From Undibacterium pigrum (GTDB taxonomy: Bacteria > Pseudomonadota > Gammaproteobacteria > Burkholderiales > Burkholderiaceae_D), in the NCBI RefSeq assembly GCF_003201815.1, contig NZ_QJKB01000002.1:758128-822127 (forward strand): a DNA stretch of 64,000 nucleotides, in the 5' to 3' direction. How positions within the stretch are numbered: position 1 is the stretch's first letter; every line of letters starts with the position of its first letter. The notes below the pieces were generated by a model that had not been told where the DNA came from, made no database searches, and saw only the letters and a list, made by a program, of their open reading frames with translations. A program made the translations under genes and the position numbers. Shown piece after piece: positions 33,701 to 41,958 of this stretch.

Positions 33701-35584
33701 ATGAAACAGGAAAAACAAAAGCCATCAAGCCAGACTGCACGCCGCAGTTTTATGAAGAAAATGTCGCTGACTGGATTGTCCGCCACTGCTGGCAGCGCAT
33801 TGCCTATGGGCCAGGCGCTTGCTGCGACCATGATAGAAGATCCCTGGCAAAAAGCCCAGGATATCGTGGATCGTCTCTCCCGGCCTTTGAAGTTTCGCAA
33901 GGCCGACTATCGCATCACCGATTTTGGCGCAGTCACCTGTGAATTGAAAAGCGTCAAAGCCTGGATATCCTATGAAGAACAGGCCAGCGTGCAAACGCCA
34001 GTGGCAAATTCCAAAGATATTTATCCAGCCATTACTCAGGCCATCAAGACCTGCCATGATGCTGGCGGTGGTCGCGTACTGGTGCCTGCCGGGAACTGGT
34101 ATTGCGCCGGGCCTATTGTCTTATTGTCGAACGTGAACGTGCATTTGCTCAAAGGCGCGCACATCTATTTCAGCAACGACCCTGAGCATTATGCAAAATA
34201 TGGCAGCTTTGATTGCGGGCCAAATGGCAAACTGGTGATTTCGCGCTGGCAGAGTAATGACTGCCTGAATTTTTCACCCATGGTATATGCCTATGGCCAG
34301 GACAATATCGCCCTGACTGGCGATGACTGGACCAGCATACTTGATGGTCAGGGTGGTGTGCCCTTTGATCAAAATGGCGATTGCTGGTGGACCTGGAAGG
34401 GCAAGCAAAAAACCATCAATTCAGTCGGACAAAACACCAGTCCCAATTACAAGCATGGCAAGCGTTCTGAAAATACGGCGAATGACTTGAACGCCACCAG
34501 TCTGGAAAAAATTGCGCCACAAGTCGATGAAAAACACAGGCTGCGCATACAGGGTGACAATGACAAGTGGCGCGCCGATGCAAATTACCTGCCATCCCTG
34601 TCAGAAGCTGGCGTGCCTTTGGGTAAGCGCATCTTTGGCATGGGACATAATCTGCGTCCACCCATGATACAGTTCATCAGTTGCACGAATGTGCTGATGC
34701 AAGGCTACCAGGTCAACCACACGCCTTTCTGGCAGCACCATCCTGTGCATTGCCGCAATGTTGTGATACGCAATGTGCTGGCAAAAAGCCATGGCCCCAA
34801 CAGCGATGGTTTTGACCCTGAAGCCTGTGACCATGTGCTGGTTGAATCCTGCACCTTTGATTCTGGTGATGATTGCATCGCCATCAAGGCAGGCAAGAAT
34901 CTTGATACCCAGTATGGTCCATCACAAAATATCGTCATCCAGAATTGCACCATGCAAAGCGGCCACGGTGCGGTGACACTGGGTAGTGAAATGGCGGGTG
35001 GCATACAGAATGTCTATGCACAAAATCTCTTGTTCGAGAATATGCACTGGGCTACCAATCCCTTGAATACGGCGATACGTCTGAAGACGAATATGAACCG
35101 CGGTGGTTATCTGAAAAATTTCTATGTGCGCAATATCACGATACCGAATGGCGTACAGACCAGCCCGTCTTTTTATACCTCATTGCCTGGTTCACCGATA
35201 CAGTCAAAGACGGTGGCTACAGCAGCCGGTGCGGTGATTACTTTTGATTGCGATTATGCGCCCGTCAGTGACAATGTCAGGACCAGGCCACCAGTCGTGA
35301 CGAATGTACATATCTCGAATATCAAGGTGGGTAATGTCACGACAAAAAATGGCAAGTTCTCCTGCTTCCAGGCCATTGTCATTCTTGGGCCCGTCGCGTC
35401 TGACTATAATGGCGACGACAAGAATCCCATGATCTTCCCTGTCACCAACGTGAGCATCAGTGACTGCCAGTTTGGCACGCCAGTGAATGCTGCCAGCCCC
35501 CTGTATCTGTATAACGTGCAGGGTCTGGAATTGAAGAATGTACAGATAGATGACAAGCTGCACAATTCTGTATTGTCAGCGTAA
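33701..35584 (+). CDS. GH28 family polygalacturonase-like enzyme, Tat-exported (paralogue 2)
   Basis: A 627-residue paralogue of the enzyme at 28156-30069, with a Tat signal (ARRSFMKKMSLTG, cleavage near QALAA). The GH28 signatures are canonical: NSDGFDPEACDH, SGDDCIAIKAGK, SGHGAVTLGSEMAGG and AIRLKTN. A GAGAGA ribosome binding site precedes the ATG. Like paralogue 1 it has an N-terminal domain starting DPWQKAQDIVDRL before the beta-helix. The two enzymes bracket the esterase and fusion genes. Paralogue 2 keeps the usual Lys and Glu that paralogue 1 has lost, so it is probably the standard galacturonan hydrolase of the pair. Confidence 0.9.
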   Translation: MKQEKQKPSSQTARRSFMKKMSLTGLSATAGSALPMGQALAATMIEDPWQKAQDIVDRLSRPLKFRKADYRITDFGAVTCELKSVKAWISYEEQASVQTPVANSKDIYPAITQAIKTCHDAGGGRVLVPAGNWYCAGPIVLLSNVNVHLLKGAHIYFSNDPEHYAKYGSFDCGPNGKLVISRWQSNDCLNFSPMVYAYGQDNIALTGDDWTSILDGQGGVPFDQNGDCWWTWKGKQKTINSVGQNTSPNYKHGKRSENTANDLNATSLEKIAPQVDEKHRLRIQGDNDKWRADANYLPSLSEAGVPLGKRIFGMGHNLRPPMIQFISCTNVLMQGYQVNHTPFWQHHPVHCRNVVIRNVLAKSHGPNSDGFDPEACDHVLVESCTFDSGDDCIAIKAGKNLDTQYGPSQNIVIQNCTMQSGHGAVTLGSEMAGGIQNVYAQNLLFENMHWATNPLNTAIRLKTNMNRGGYLKNFYVRNITIPNGVQTSPSFYTSLPGSPIQSKTVATAAGAVITFDCDYAPVSDNVRTRPPVVTNVHISNIKVGNVTTKNGKFSCFQAIVILGPVASDYNGDDKNPMIFPVTNVSISDCQFGTPVNAASPLYLYNVQGLELKNVQIDDKLHNSVLSA

Positions 35585-35617
35585 AAAAATGCGCATAAGA
35601 GAAAATCTCTTATGCGC
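35583..35617 (-). terminator. Rho-independent terminator of the uronate catabolic operon
   Basis: On the minus strand, a perfect 12-bp stem (35591-35602 with 35606-35617) with an AAA/TTT loop is followed by a run of seven T. It overlaps the stop codon region of the convergent GH28 gene and ends the leftward operon. Confidence 0.87.
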
Positions 35618-35652
35618 TCAAGTACCGCCGCGCTTTTCTACGAGACGAAAAT

Positions 35653-36567
35653 TTAACTGGCAAATCTTGTTTCTGCCACCCCTGCCACTCCAGGCCTGAC
35701 CAGCACCAGCGTGCCTGCCCACTGGTCATGTTCTACCTTGCCAGCACCGATGGAAGTGACCAGCAGTGTGCTCATATCCGGCCCGCCAAATGTGCACATG
35801 GCGGGTTTGTTCATGGGCAATGCAATGCTCCTGTCGAGTTTGCCTGCAGGTGTGAAGCGCAGCAGACAGGCGCCATCATTGCCGCATATCCAGTAACATC
35901 CATCGACATCCATGGCAGCACCATCAGGGCGGCCTGCCATGGGTTTCATGTCGGCAAAGACACGCTTATTATGTGGCAGGCCTTCTGCGACATCGTAGTC
36001 AAATGCCCAGATAGTCTGGCTGGCAGGATGCGAGTCAGACAGATACATGGTCTTGCCATCCGGTGACCAGGCCAGGCCATTTTGTGTCAACAGATTACTG
36101 ACAACGGGGGCAGACAAACCCGACTCATGCGTATAGCGATATAGCTGACCTACGGCTTTTGCTGCAGCCATGTCCATGAACATGGTGCCGCTCCAGAAGC
36201 GCCCCTGACGATCACAGCGACCATCATTAAAACGCATGCCAGCACCCAGTTCTTCCGGCGCCGCCAGCCTGGTTTGTATGACATGAGAATCATTGCCCAG
36301 ATGCAGGCTGAAAATACCGCTTTCCATGCCTGCAATAAAATTACCGTCCTCCTGCAAGGCGATGCAGGCCACCATTTCCGTGGTATGCCATGAGCGTAGC
36401 TGGCCGGAACGGGCATCAAGTTTCCAGATGGTTTTTGCTGGTATGTCTACCCAATACCAGGCTGCCTGTTCTGCATGCCACAAAGGGCTTTCACCGACGA
36501 TGCAACTGACATCTGGTATTGAGACTATGTGAGAAGTTTGAGTCATGTAGTAAGTAATAAAATTCAT
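35653..36567 (-). CDS. SMP-30/gluconolactonase family aldarolactone hydrolase
   Basis: A 304-residue six-bladed beta-propeller lactonase. Metal ligands are seen in VGESPLW (Glu), the central Asn of MRFNDGRCDRQGRFWSGTM, and LSDSHPASQTIW (Asp). In context it would open galactaro- or glucarolactone made by uronate dehydrogenase to galactarate or glucarate. It is the last gene of the leftward operon, downstream of the hexuronate transporter and separated from it by a palindromic element. A second possible start is ATG 36546 (MTQTSH...), which gives the usual family length; no clear ribosome binding site decides. The family is firm and the lactone substrate is inferred. Confidence 0.87.
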   Translation of the reverse strand: MNFITYYMTQTSHIVSIPDVSCIVGESPLWHAEQAAWYWVDIPAKTIWKLDARSGQLRSWHTTEMVACIALQEDGNFIAGMESGIFSLHLGNDSHVIQTRLAAPEELGAGMRFNDGRCDRQGRFWSGTMFMDMAAAKAVGQLYRYTHESGLSAPVVSNLLTQNGLAWSPDGKTMYLSDSHPASQTIWAFDYDVAEGLPHNKRVFADMKPMAGRPDGAAMDVDGCYWICGNDGACLLRFTPAGKLDRSIALPMNKPAMCTFGGPDMSTLLVTSIGAGKVEHDQWAGTLVLVRPGVAGVAETRFAS

Positions 36568-36572
36568 TTAAT

Positions 36573-36755
36573 TGTAACTTGCGCAAAATTGTCCCAGCAA
36601 GGCTATCGCCTTAGAAAACATCTCTTGCAAGAGATGTTCGTTTCGCTGGCAGACAACATGTTGTCTGAAACCCCAACTGCACCGTAGCGGCGAAGACAGT
36701 ACTTTAGTACGACTAGGCGCTACAACGCAGCTGGGGCGGTTTTGCGCAAGTTACA
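36573..36755. repeat. Multi-palindrome intergenic element with 16-bp terminal inverted repeats
   Basis: Terminal arms TGTAACTTGCGCAAAA (36573-36588) and its exact complement (36740-36755) enclose several more palindromes: ACATCTCTTGCAAGAGATGT (36618-36637, perfect), CAGACAACATGTTGTCTG (36650-36667, perfect), GTAGCG/CGCTAC (36684-36689, 36717-36722), GTACT-TT-AGTAC (36699-36710) and CCCCA/TGGGG (36671-36675, 36732-36736). The right arm contains the TAA stop codon of the transporter gene. It carries no ORF. It is probably a repetitive, structured intergenic element transcribed inside the operon. Confidence 0.75.
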
Positions 36756-38118
36756 GATCAGTAATTTCTTTGTGGGTAGGTACCAGTGTCTTCATCATGC
36801 CCCAGGCCAGCAAATAGGCTACAGCGCAGAATGCAAACATGATGGTGTAACCAGTCTGGATTTGACCAAGCTGACCGTAATAGTCAAACAGCCAGCCACC
36901 GGTCTTGGATACCAGCACACCACCCAGACCACCCGCCATGCCGCCTATGCCGACGATGGAAGCCACCGACTTTTTCGGGAACATGTCAGAGACCGTCGTG
37001 AACAGATTGGCTGACCAGGCCTGGTGCGCAGAAGTGCCTATGCCTATCAGCAATACTGGCACCCAAAAGCCGAGGTAGCCGAATGGTTGCGCCAGCAGAA
37101 CCACCAGAGGAAACAAGGCGATCACCAGCATGGCTTTCATGCGGCCATTATAGGCACTGTCACCTTTGCGCATGAAATAACTGGGGAACCAGCCACCTCC
37201 TATACTGCCTATCATGGTCATGCTATACAAGACAGCCAGTGGCACCACGATATCCGTTTTTTGCATCTTGTATTGTGCTTCCAGATATTTGGGCAGCCAG
37301 AACAGGAAAAACCACCAGACTCCATCTGTCATGAATTTGCCGATGACAAAGGCCCAGGTTTGTTTGTAAGACAGCAGTTTGAACCAGGATATTTTTTGTG
37401 CTGGCTCGTTGCTATTAACTTCAATAACCTGGGTGTCGCCGCTATTGATGTAAGCGAGTTCTGCTGCAGACAGGTATTTTTGTTTTTCCGGTTTTTCATA
37501 AAACAACTGCCAGAATATCATCCATAAAAAACCTATCGCACCAATGATGATGAACGCCGCCTGCCAGCCCCATAACTCGGCAATCAGGGGTACGGTCAGT
37601 GGTGCCAGGATAGCCCCAATGTTGGCGCCGGAATTAAAAATGCCAGTGGCCAGAGAACGTTCATGCTTGGGGAAATATTCGGCAGTTGCCTTGATCGCTG
37701 CAGGAAAATTGCCTGCCTCACCAAATGCCAGCACAGCCCTGGATATCATGAAACCCGCGACTGATACCGGTATGACGGCCAGGCCCAGGGCAGTAAATAC
37801 CGATGCCAGTCCTTCCCCCCAGAGTATGGAGTAGGCATGCATGATGGCACCGAGAGACCAGACCGCAATCGCCAGCAGATAAGCTTGCTTGGTGCCTATC
37901 TTGTCGATGAGTCTACCGGCAAACAGCATGGATATCGCATACACAAACTGAAAGGCTGCAGTGATATTGGCATAGTCGGTATTGGTCCAGCCAAATTCTT
38001 TGGACAGATCAGGTGCCAGCAGGCTGAGTACCTGTCTGTCGAGGTAGTTGACGGTAGTGGCGAAAAACAGCAGGGCGCAAATCGTCCACCGGTATTTTCC
38101 TATAGATTGTTGGCTCAT
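36751..38118 (-). CDS. MFS hexuronate/aldarate transporter (ACS family, ExuT/GudP-like)
   Basis: A 455-residue inner-membrane protein with 12 predicted helices. The N-terminal RWTICALLFFATTVNYLDRQVLSLLAPDL is the signature of the anion:cation symporter family that includes ExuT and GudP. It also shows the loop motif GRLIDKIGTKQA and a central cytoplasmic loop. It would import galacturonate or glucuronate with protons. It follows the semialdehyde dehydrogenase gene in the operon. GGAGA precedes the ATG. Its stop codon lies in the terminal repeat of the palindromic element at 36573-36755. Confidence 0.9.
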   Translation of the reverse strand: MSQQSIGKYRWTICALLFFATTVNYLDRQVLSLLAPDLSKEFGWTNTDYANITAAFQFVYAISMLFAGRLIDKIGTKQAYLLAIAVWSLGAIMHAYSILWGEGLASVFTALGLAVIPVSVAGFMISRAVLAFGEAGNFPAAIKATAEYFPKHERSLATGIFNSGANIGAILAPLTVPLIAELWGWQAAFIIIGAIGFLWMIFWQLFYEKPEKQKYLSAAELAYINSGDTQVIEVNSNEPAQKISWFKLLSYKQTWAFVIGKFMTDGVWWFFLFWLPKYLEAQYKMQKTDIVVPLAVLYSMTMIGSIGGGWFPSYFMRKGDSAYNGRMKAMLVIALFPLVVLLAQPFGYLGFWVPVLLIGIGTSAHQAWSANLFTTVSDMFPKKSVASIVGIGGMAGGLGGVLVSKTGGWLFDYYGQLGQIQTGYTIMFAFCAVAYLLAWGMMKTLVPTHKEITDL

Positions 38119-38210
38119 GCGAGCGTCTCCATTTTTATAATTTGTTTTGTCATGCTACACATCTATGTGTGCTTTTTGCATGAGCTTGACTTGTACAGTA
38201 AGCAGTATGC

Positions 38211-39791
38211 TCAGGATGCCAGCGTCAATTTGCCATCCATCATACGTGCGACTTGCAGTGGATTGTTATCTTGCAGTGCTGCTGGCAACAAATCTGCCGG
38301 AAAACCCTGATAACAAACCGGACGCAGGAAACGCTCTATCGCTGCAGCGCCAACGGAAGTGCTGCGGCTATCGGAGGTTGCCGGGAAAGGGCCGCCGTGT
38401 ACCATGGCATGGGCCACTTCCACGCCGGTAGGAAAGCCATTGAACAAGATGCGCCCGGCTTTCTTTTCCAGCACTGGCAAGAGCTTCCTGGCCTGTGCAT
38501 GATCGTCGCTTATGGCATGTACCGTTGCTGTCAACTGGCCTTCGAGAGATGAAGCGACGGCGATGACTTCCTCAAAATCCTTGCATAAAATAGCAATGGA
38601 AGAAGGACCAAAGATTTCTTCCTGCAAGGCAGGCGTAGTCAGGAAAGTAGTACCCGAGCAAACCGACAATACGGCCTGTGCCGCACATACTGATTCTGCT
38701 TGCTGGCCTTTGGCGACCAGTTGCAATTGGCTTATCTCAGCAAGATGGCTGGTGCCTTTGAGATAGGCCTGATGTATGCCAGGCGTCAGCATGGTTGCCG
38801 CATGCTTGTCTTCCAGCGCCCTGGCAGCATCTTGCAGGAACTGGCGTGCCGCTGCGCTTTCTATGGCAATCACCAGTCCTGGATTGGTACAGAACTGGCC
38901 CGCACCCAGCGTCAGTGAATCGACAAAATTTTTCGCCAGTGTTGTGGTTTGTGATGCCAGTGCCTGATCGAGCAAGAATACCGGATTGATACTGCTCATC
39001 TCTGCATAGACCGGGATAGGCTCTTTCCTCTGACTGGCCGTTTTCACCAGGGCCAGACCGCCGGAACGGGAGCCCGTGAAACCCACGGCCTTGATGGCTG
39101 CATGGGCAACCAGTTGCTGACCAACCTGGCTGCCTGCGCCTATCAGCATGGAAAACACGCCTTCATGCAGTGCGCAATCTGCTACTGCTCTTTGTATCAC
39201 GCGGCCTACCAGTTCCGAAGTGCCAAGGTGGGCATTATGCGCCTTGACGACGACCGGGCAGCCAGCAGCCAGGGCAGAAGCAGTATCGCCACCGGCGACT
39301 GAAAACGCCAGAGGGAAATTGCTGGCACCGAATACAGCAACCGGGCCAAGCGCAATCTTTTGCAGGCGCAGGTCAGGCCGTGGTGGAGCGCGTTCAGGCA
39401 GGGCGCTATCTATGGTTGCATCCAGCCAGTGACCGTCGCGTACTACCTTGGCAAACAGGCGTAATTGATTAACGGTACGGCCACGCTCGCCTTCGAGGCG
39501 AGCGACAGGCAAGCCGGTTTCCTGTGCTGCGCGTTCTATCAGTACCGGCCCCAGGTCCATGATGCCAGTGGCTATCGCTTCCAGAAAGCGCGCTCTTTGT
39601 TCCAGACTGGTGGTGCGATAACTATCGAAAGCCTGTTCTGCCAGCAGACAAGCCTGCTCAACTTCGTCTGTGATGGCAAAGCCAAAGACAGGCTCGATTT
39701 CCTGATTGATGGATGGGTCTATGGCTTTGGCATTGCCTGCCAGACCAAACACGACTTTTTTACCGATCAGCATTTGCCCGGTGATTTGCAT
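38211..39791 (-). CDS. 2,5-dioxovalerate (alpha-ketoglutarate semialdehyde) dehydrogenase
   Basis: A 526-residue aldehyde dehydrogenase of the subgroup that oxidises alpha-ketoglutarate semialdehyde to 2-oxoglutarate. Landmarks are GPVAVFGASNFPLAFSVAGGDTASALAAGCPVVVK (cofactor site), the catalytic Cys in LGAGQFCTNPG, and the general base Glu in VYAEMSSINPV. The subgroup is typically NADP-linked and longer than ordinary aldehyde dehydrogenases, as here. It sits 23 bases after the 5-dehydro-4-deoxyglucarate dehydratase gene with a GGGAG ribosome binding site. It is the last step of galacturonate oxidation and feeds the citric acid cycle. Confidence 0.94.
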   Translation of the reverse strand: MQITGQMLIGKKVVFGLAGNAKAIDPSINQEIEPVFGFAITDEVEQACLLAEQAFDSYRTTSLEQRARFLEAIATGIMDLGPVLIERAAQETGLPVARLEGERGRTVNQLRLFAKVVRDGHWLDATIDSALPERAPPRPDLRLQKIALGPVAVFGASNFPLAFSVAGGDTASALAAGCPVVVKAHNAHLGTSELVGRVIQRAVADCALHEGVFSMLIGAGSQVGQQLVAHAAIKAVGFTGSRSGGLALVKTASQRKEPIPVYAEMSSINPVFLLDQALASQTTTLAKNFVDSLTLGAGQFCTNPGLVIAIESAAARQFLQDAARALEDKHAATMLTPGIHQAYLKGTSHLAEISQLQLVAKGQQAESVCAAQAVLSVCSGTTFLTTPALQEEIFGPSSIAILCKDFEEVIAVASSLEGQLTATVHAISDDHAQARKLLPVLEKKAGRILFNGFPTGVEVAHAMVHGGPFPATSDSRSTSVGAAAIERFLRPVCYQGFPADLLPAALQDNNPLQVARMMDGKLTLAS

Positions 39792-39814
39792 ACTGTACTC
39801 CCTTACTTCTGAAT

Positions 39815-40726
39815 TTATTGTGGGCCTTGTGCCAGGATCAGTTTATGCAGCATCGCATCTTCTTCTTCCGTCAGGTCAGTCAGCGGTGCACGTACCGGGC
39901 CAGCGCTATGGCCCACCAGACGCGCACCCGCCTTGACGATACTGACAGCATAACCAGCCTTGCGATTGCGAATTTCCAGATATGGCAGGAAAAACTGGTC
40001 GAGCAGGCGATTCGATGTGGCATGGTCGTCAGCAGCGATGGCATGGTAAAAATCCATGGCCAGCTTGGGCATGAAGTTGAACACGGCAGAAGAATACACT
40101 GGCGTACCCAAAGCCTTGTAGGCAGCGGCATACACTTCTGCAGTAGGCAAGCCGCCAAGATAACTGAAGCGATCGCCCATGCGACGCCAGATCGATACCA
40201 TCAATTCGATATCGCCTATGCCATCCTTGAAGCCGATGAGGTTGGGGCAGCGTGCGGCCAGCTTTTCCAGCGAGTCAGCAGTCAGGCGGCAATTGCCGCG
40301 GTTATATACAACCACGCCAAATTTTACTGATGCGCAGACTTCTTCTACGTGACGGATCAGGCCATCCTGACTGGCTTCAGTCAGATAATGTGGCAACAAC
40401 AAGATGCCGTGCGCACCCAGACATTCTGCTTCCTGTGCATAGGCGATAGCCTGGCGGGTAGGGCCGCCAGCACCAGCCAGGATAGGTACTTTGCCACGGC
40501 AAGTATCTACCGCAGTCTTGATGATGTCTGAATATTCACCGCCAGTCAGCGAGAAAAATTCACCCGTGCCGCCAGCAGCAAACAGGGCACTGGCGCCATA
40601 GGGTGCCAGCCACTCCAGGCGTTCTGCATAAGTTCTGGCATTGAAATCGCCAGCCGCATCAAAGTCAGTCAAGGGAAAGGACAGCAAGCCAGAGGACAGG
40701 ATTTGTTTCAGTTCTTGAGGATGCAT
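39815..40726 (-). CDS. kdgD: 5-dehydro-4-deoxyglucarate dehydratase (KdgD)
   Basis: A 303-residue DapA/NAL-superfamily lyase. The Schiff-base lysine lies in [10 protein letters not shown], the Tyr of the catalytic relay in [10 protein letters not shown], and [14 protein letters not shown] is the substrate-carboxylate loop; this variant loop marks KdgD rather than DapA. It dehydrates and decarboxylates 5-keto-4-deoxyglucarate to 2,5-dioxovalerate. It is the first gene of the leftward catabolic operon. CGGAG precedes the ATG. A dyad near 40811-40838 probably binds the regulator encoded by the next gene upstream. Confidence 0.94.
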   Translation of the reverse strand: MHPQELKQILSSGLLSFPLTDFDAAGDFNARTYAERLEWLAPYGASALFAAGGTGEFFSLTGGEYSDIIKTAVDTCRGKVPILAGAGGPTRQAIAYAQEAECLGAHGILLLPHYLTEASQDGLIRHVEEVCASVKFGVVVYNRGNCRLTADSLEKLAARCPNLIGFKDGIGDIELMVSIWRRMGDRFSYLGGLPTAEVYAAAYKALGTPVYSSAVFNFMPKLAMDFYHAIAADDHATSNRLLDQFFLPYLEIRNRKAGYAVSIVKAGARLVGHSAGPVRAPLTDLTEEEDAMLHKLILAQGPQ

Positions 40727-40810
40727 GGTGGCTCCGGAAATGGCAACCTGGACAGCGTCTTGACCAGGTTTGATGGTTTTTAAAAAGTAAGTGTGTGCGT
40801 CATTGCTAAA

Positions 40811-40838
40811 TTAAGTCATACGTCATCGTACAACTTAA
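40811..40838. promoter_or_regulatory. Candidate GntR operator upstream of kdgD
   Basis: TTAAGTCATACG-TCAT-CGTACAACTTAA is a dyad matching at 10 of 12 positions per arm, about 85 bases upstream of kdgD. The rest of the 362-base gap (40727-41088) has no gene; it also holds a GACCAG-GT-CTGGTC dyad at 40919-40932. Confidence 0.5.
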
Positions 40839-41088
40839 AATGAGAGATCGCAAGAAAACTTTCCTAAACTTTCCCAAAATGTGAAAGTGCTGTGGTTTGA
40901 CAGGGGTAGGTTGGCAATGACCAGGTCTGGTCCGGGCCTGACGTTGGTCCGCTATATGCAGACTTGAATCTGCATGAAATCATGCTTGCCACGCTTTCAT
41001 GGACTGGACTGATCTCAGCCTCGGATAGTGTTGAAGCAGGTGGTTCAGTTTGAGATGGGGCAGAGGATGTACCCTGATATGGCCAGAA

Positions 41089-41853
41089 TTATTCCGGCGT
41101 TGCCTCTATGCGCTGTTGCGCCTGACGCAATCTTTCTCGGCTATTGCTGAGATGGGTGCGCATCGCAGCCCTGGCAGCTTCCTGGTCTTTGCGCAAGATG
41201 GCAAGGTAGATATCTTCATGCTCGCGGTTGACTCTTTCCAGGTAATTATTGCTGGCATTGCTGCTGCCATCGAGGGCCAGCATGGCAGATTTCAGTCTGG
41301 CGCGCGGGATGATGGTAGTGCCAAGATTGCTGAGGATGTCAACAAAATAACGGTTGCCGGTAGACTGCGCGATCAGCAGATGAAAGCGTACATCGGCATT
41401 TACAGAGGCATTTTCTTCAGTCTTGTTGCTGAGGATATCTTCCAGCGCCTTGCCCAGCGCTAATGCCTGATCTTCGGTACGGCGTGCTGCCGCCAGCCAG
41501 GCAGCTTCAGTTTCCAGGCTGATCCTGAGTTCCAGTATATCCAGTACATCCCTGACGGTGACGATGGCTTCACGCAACATGCCATTGCTGGCCTGGCTGG
41601 GTTCGAGTATGAAAGTACCTATGCCATGGCGGGTTTGTACCAGCCCGGCTGCCTGCAGATGCGATATGGCTTCCCGCACCACGGTGCGACTGACATCATA
41701 CAAGGCCATGATGGCTGATTCGGTAGGCAGCTTGTCACCTGGCTTCAGCGCACCACTCTTGATATTATTGCTGATACTTTCAACAACTCCCTGGGACAGG
41801 CTTTTATGCCGCCTTTTGGCAGGGAGGGTGCTGGTGTAGTCTGGAGTGTCCAT
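41089..41853 (-). CDS. GntR/FadR-family regulator of the kdgD operon
   Basis: A 254-residue regulator. The winged helix covers about 18-85 (VVESISNNIKSGALKPGDKLPTESAIMALYDVSRTVVREAISHLQAAGLVQTRHGIGTFI) and the FCD effector domain about 105-240, with metal-site-like VRFHLLIAQSTGN and REHEDIYLAILRKDQEAARAAMRTHL. It is codirectional with the catabolic operon and lies 362 bases upstream of kdgD. It differs from the regulator at 24470 in sequence and in apparent operator, so the cluster seems to be under two regulators. The ligand is probably an aldarate or uronate. Confidence 0.88.
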   Translation of the reverse strand: MDTPDYTSTLPAKRRHKSLSQGVVESISNNIKSGALKPGDKLPTESAIMALYDVSRTVVREAISHLQAAGLVQTRHGIGTFILEPSQASNGMLREAIVTVRDVLDILELRISLETEAAWLAAARRTEDQALALGKALEDILSNKTEENASVNADVRFHLLIAQSTGNRYFVDILSNLGTTIIPRARLKSAMLALDGSSNASNNYLERVNREHEDIYLAILRKDQEAARAAMRTHLSNSRERLRQAQQRIEATPE

Positions 41854-41913
41854 GTTGTGGCTGCTTGCATGAGGTAGTAAAGGGATTTTAACTCAAAACA
41901 AGCAGAATAGATG

Positions 41914-41930
41914 TATGACAACCTATGACA
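41914..41930. promoter_or_regulatory. Direct repeat TATGACA-N3-TATGACA upstream of the GntR gene
   Basis: Two identical 7-base units spaced one helical turn apart, 61-77 bases upstream of the regulator start. The same TATGAC half-site (as GTCATA) occurs in the dyad upstream of kdgD, which supports autoregulation. Confidence 0.35.
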
Positions 41931-41958
41931 GCTAAAGTATCCGTGGTCAGTAGCTACT

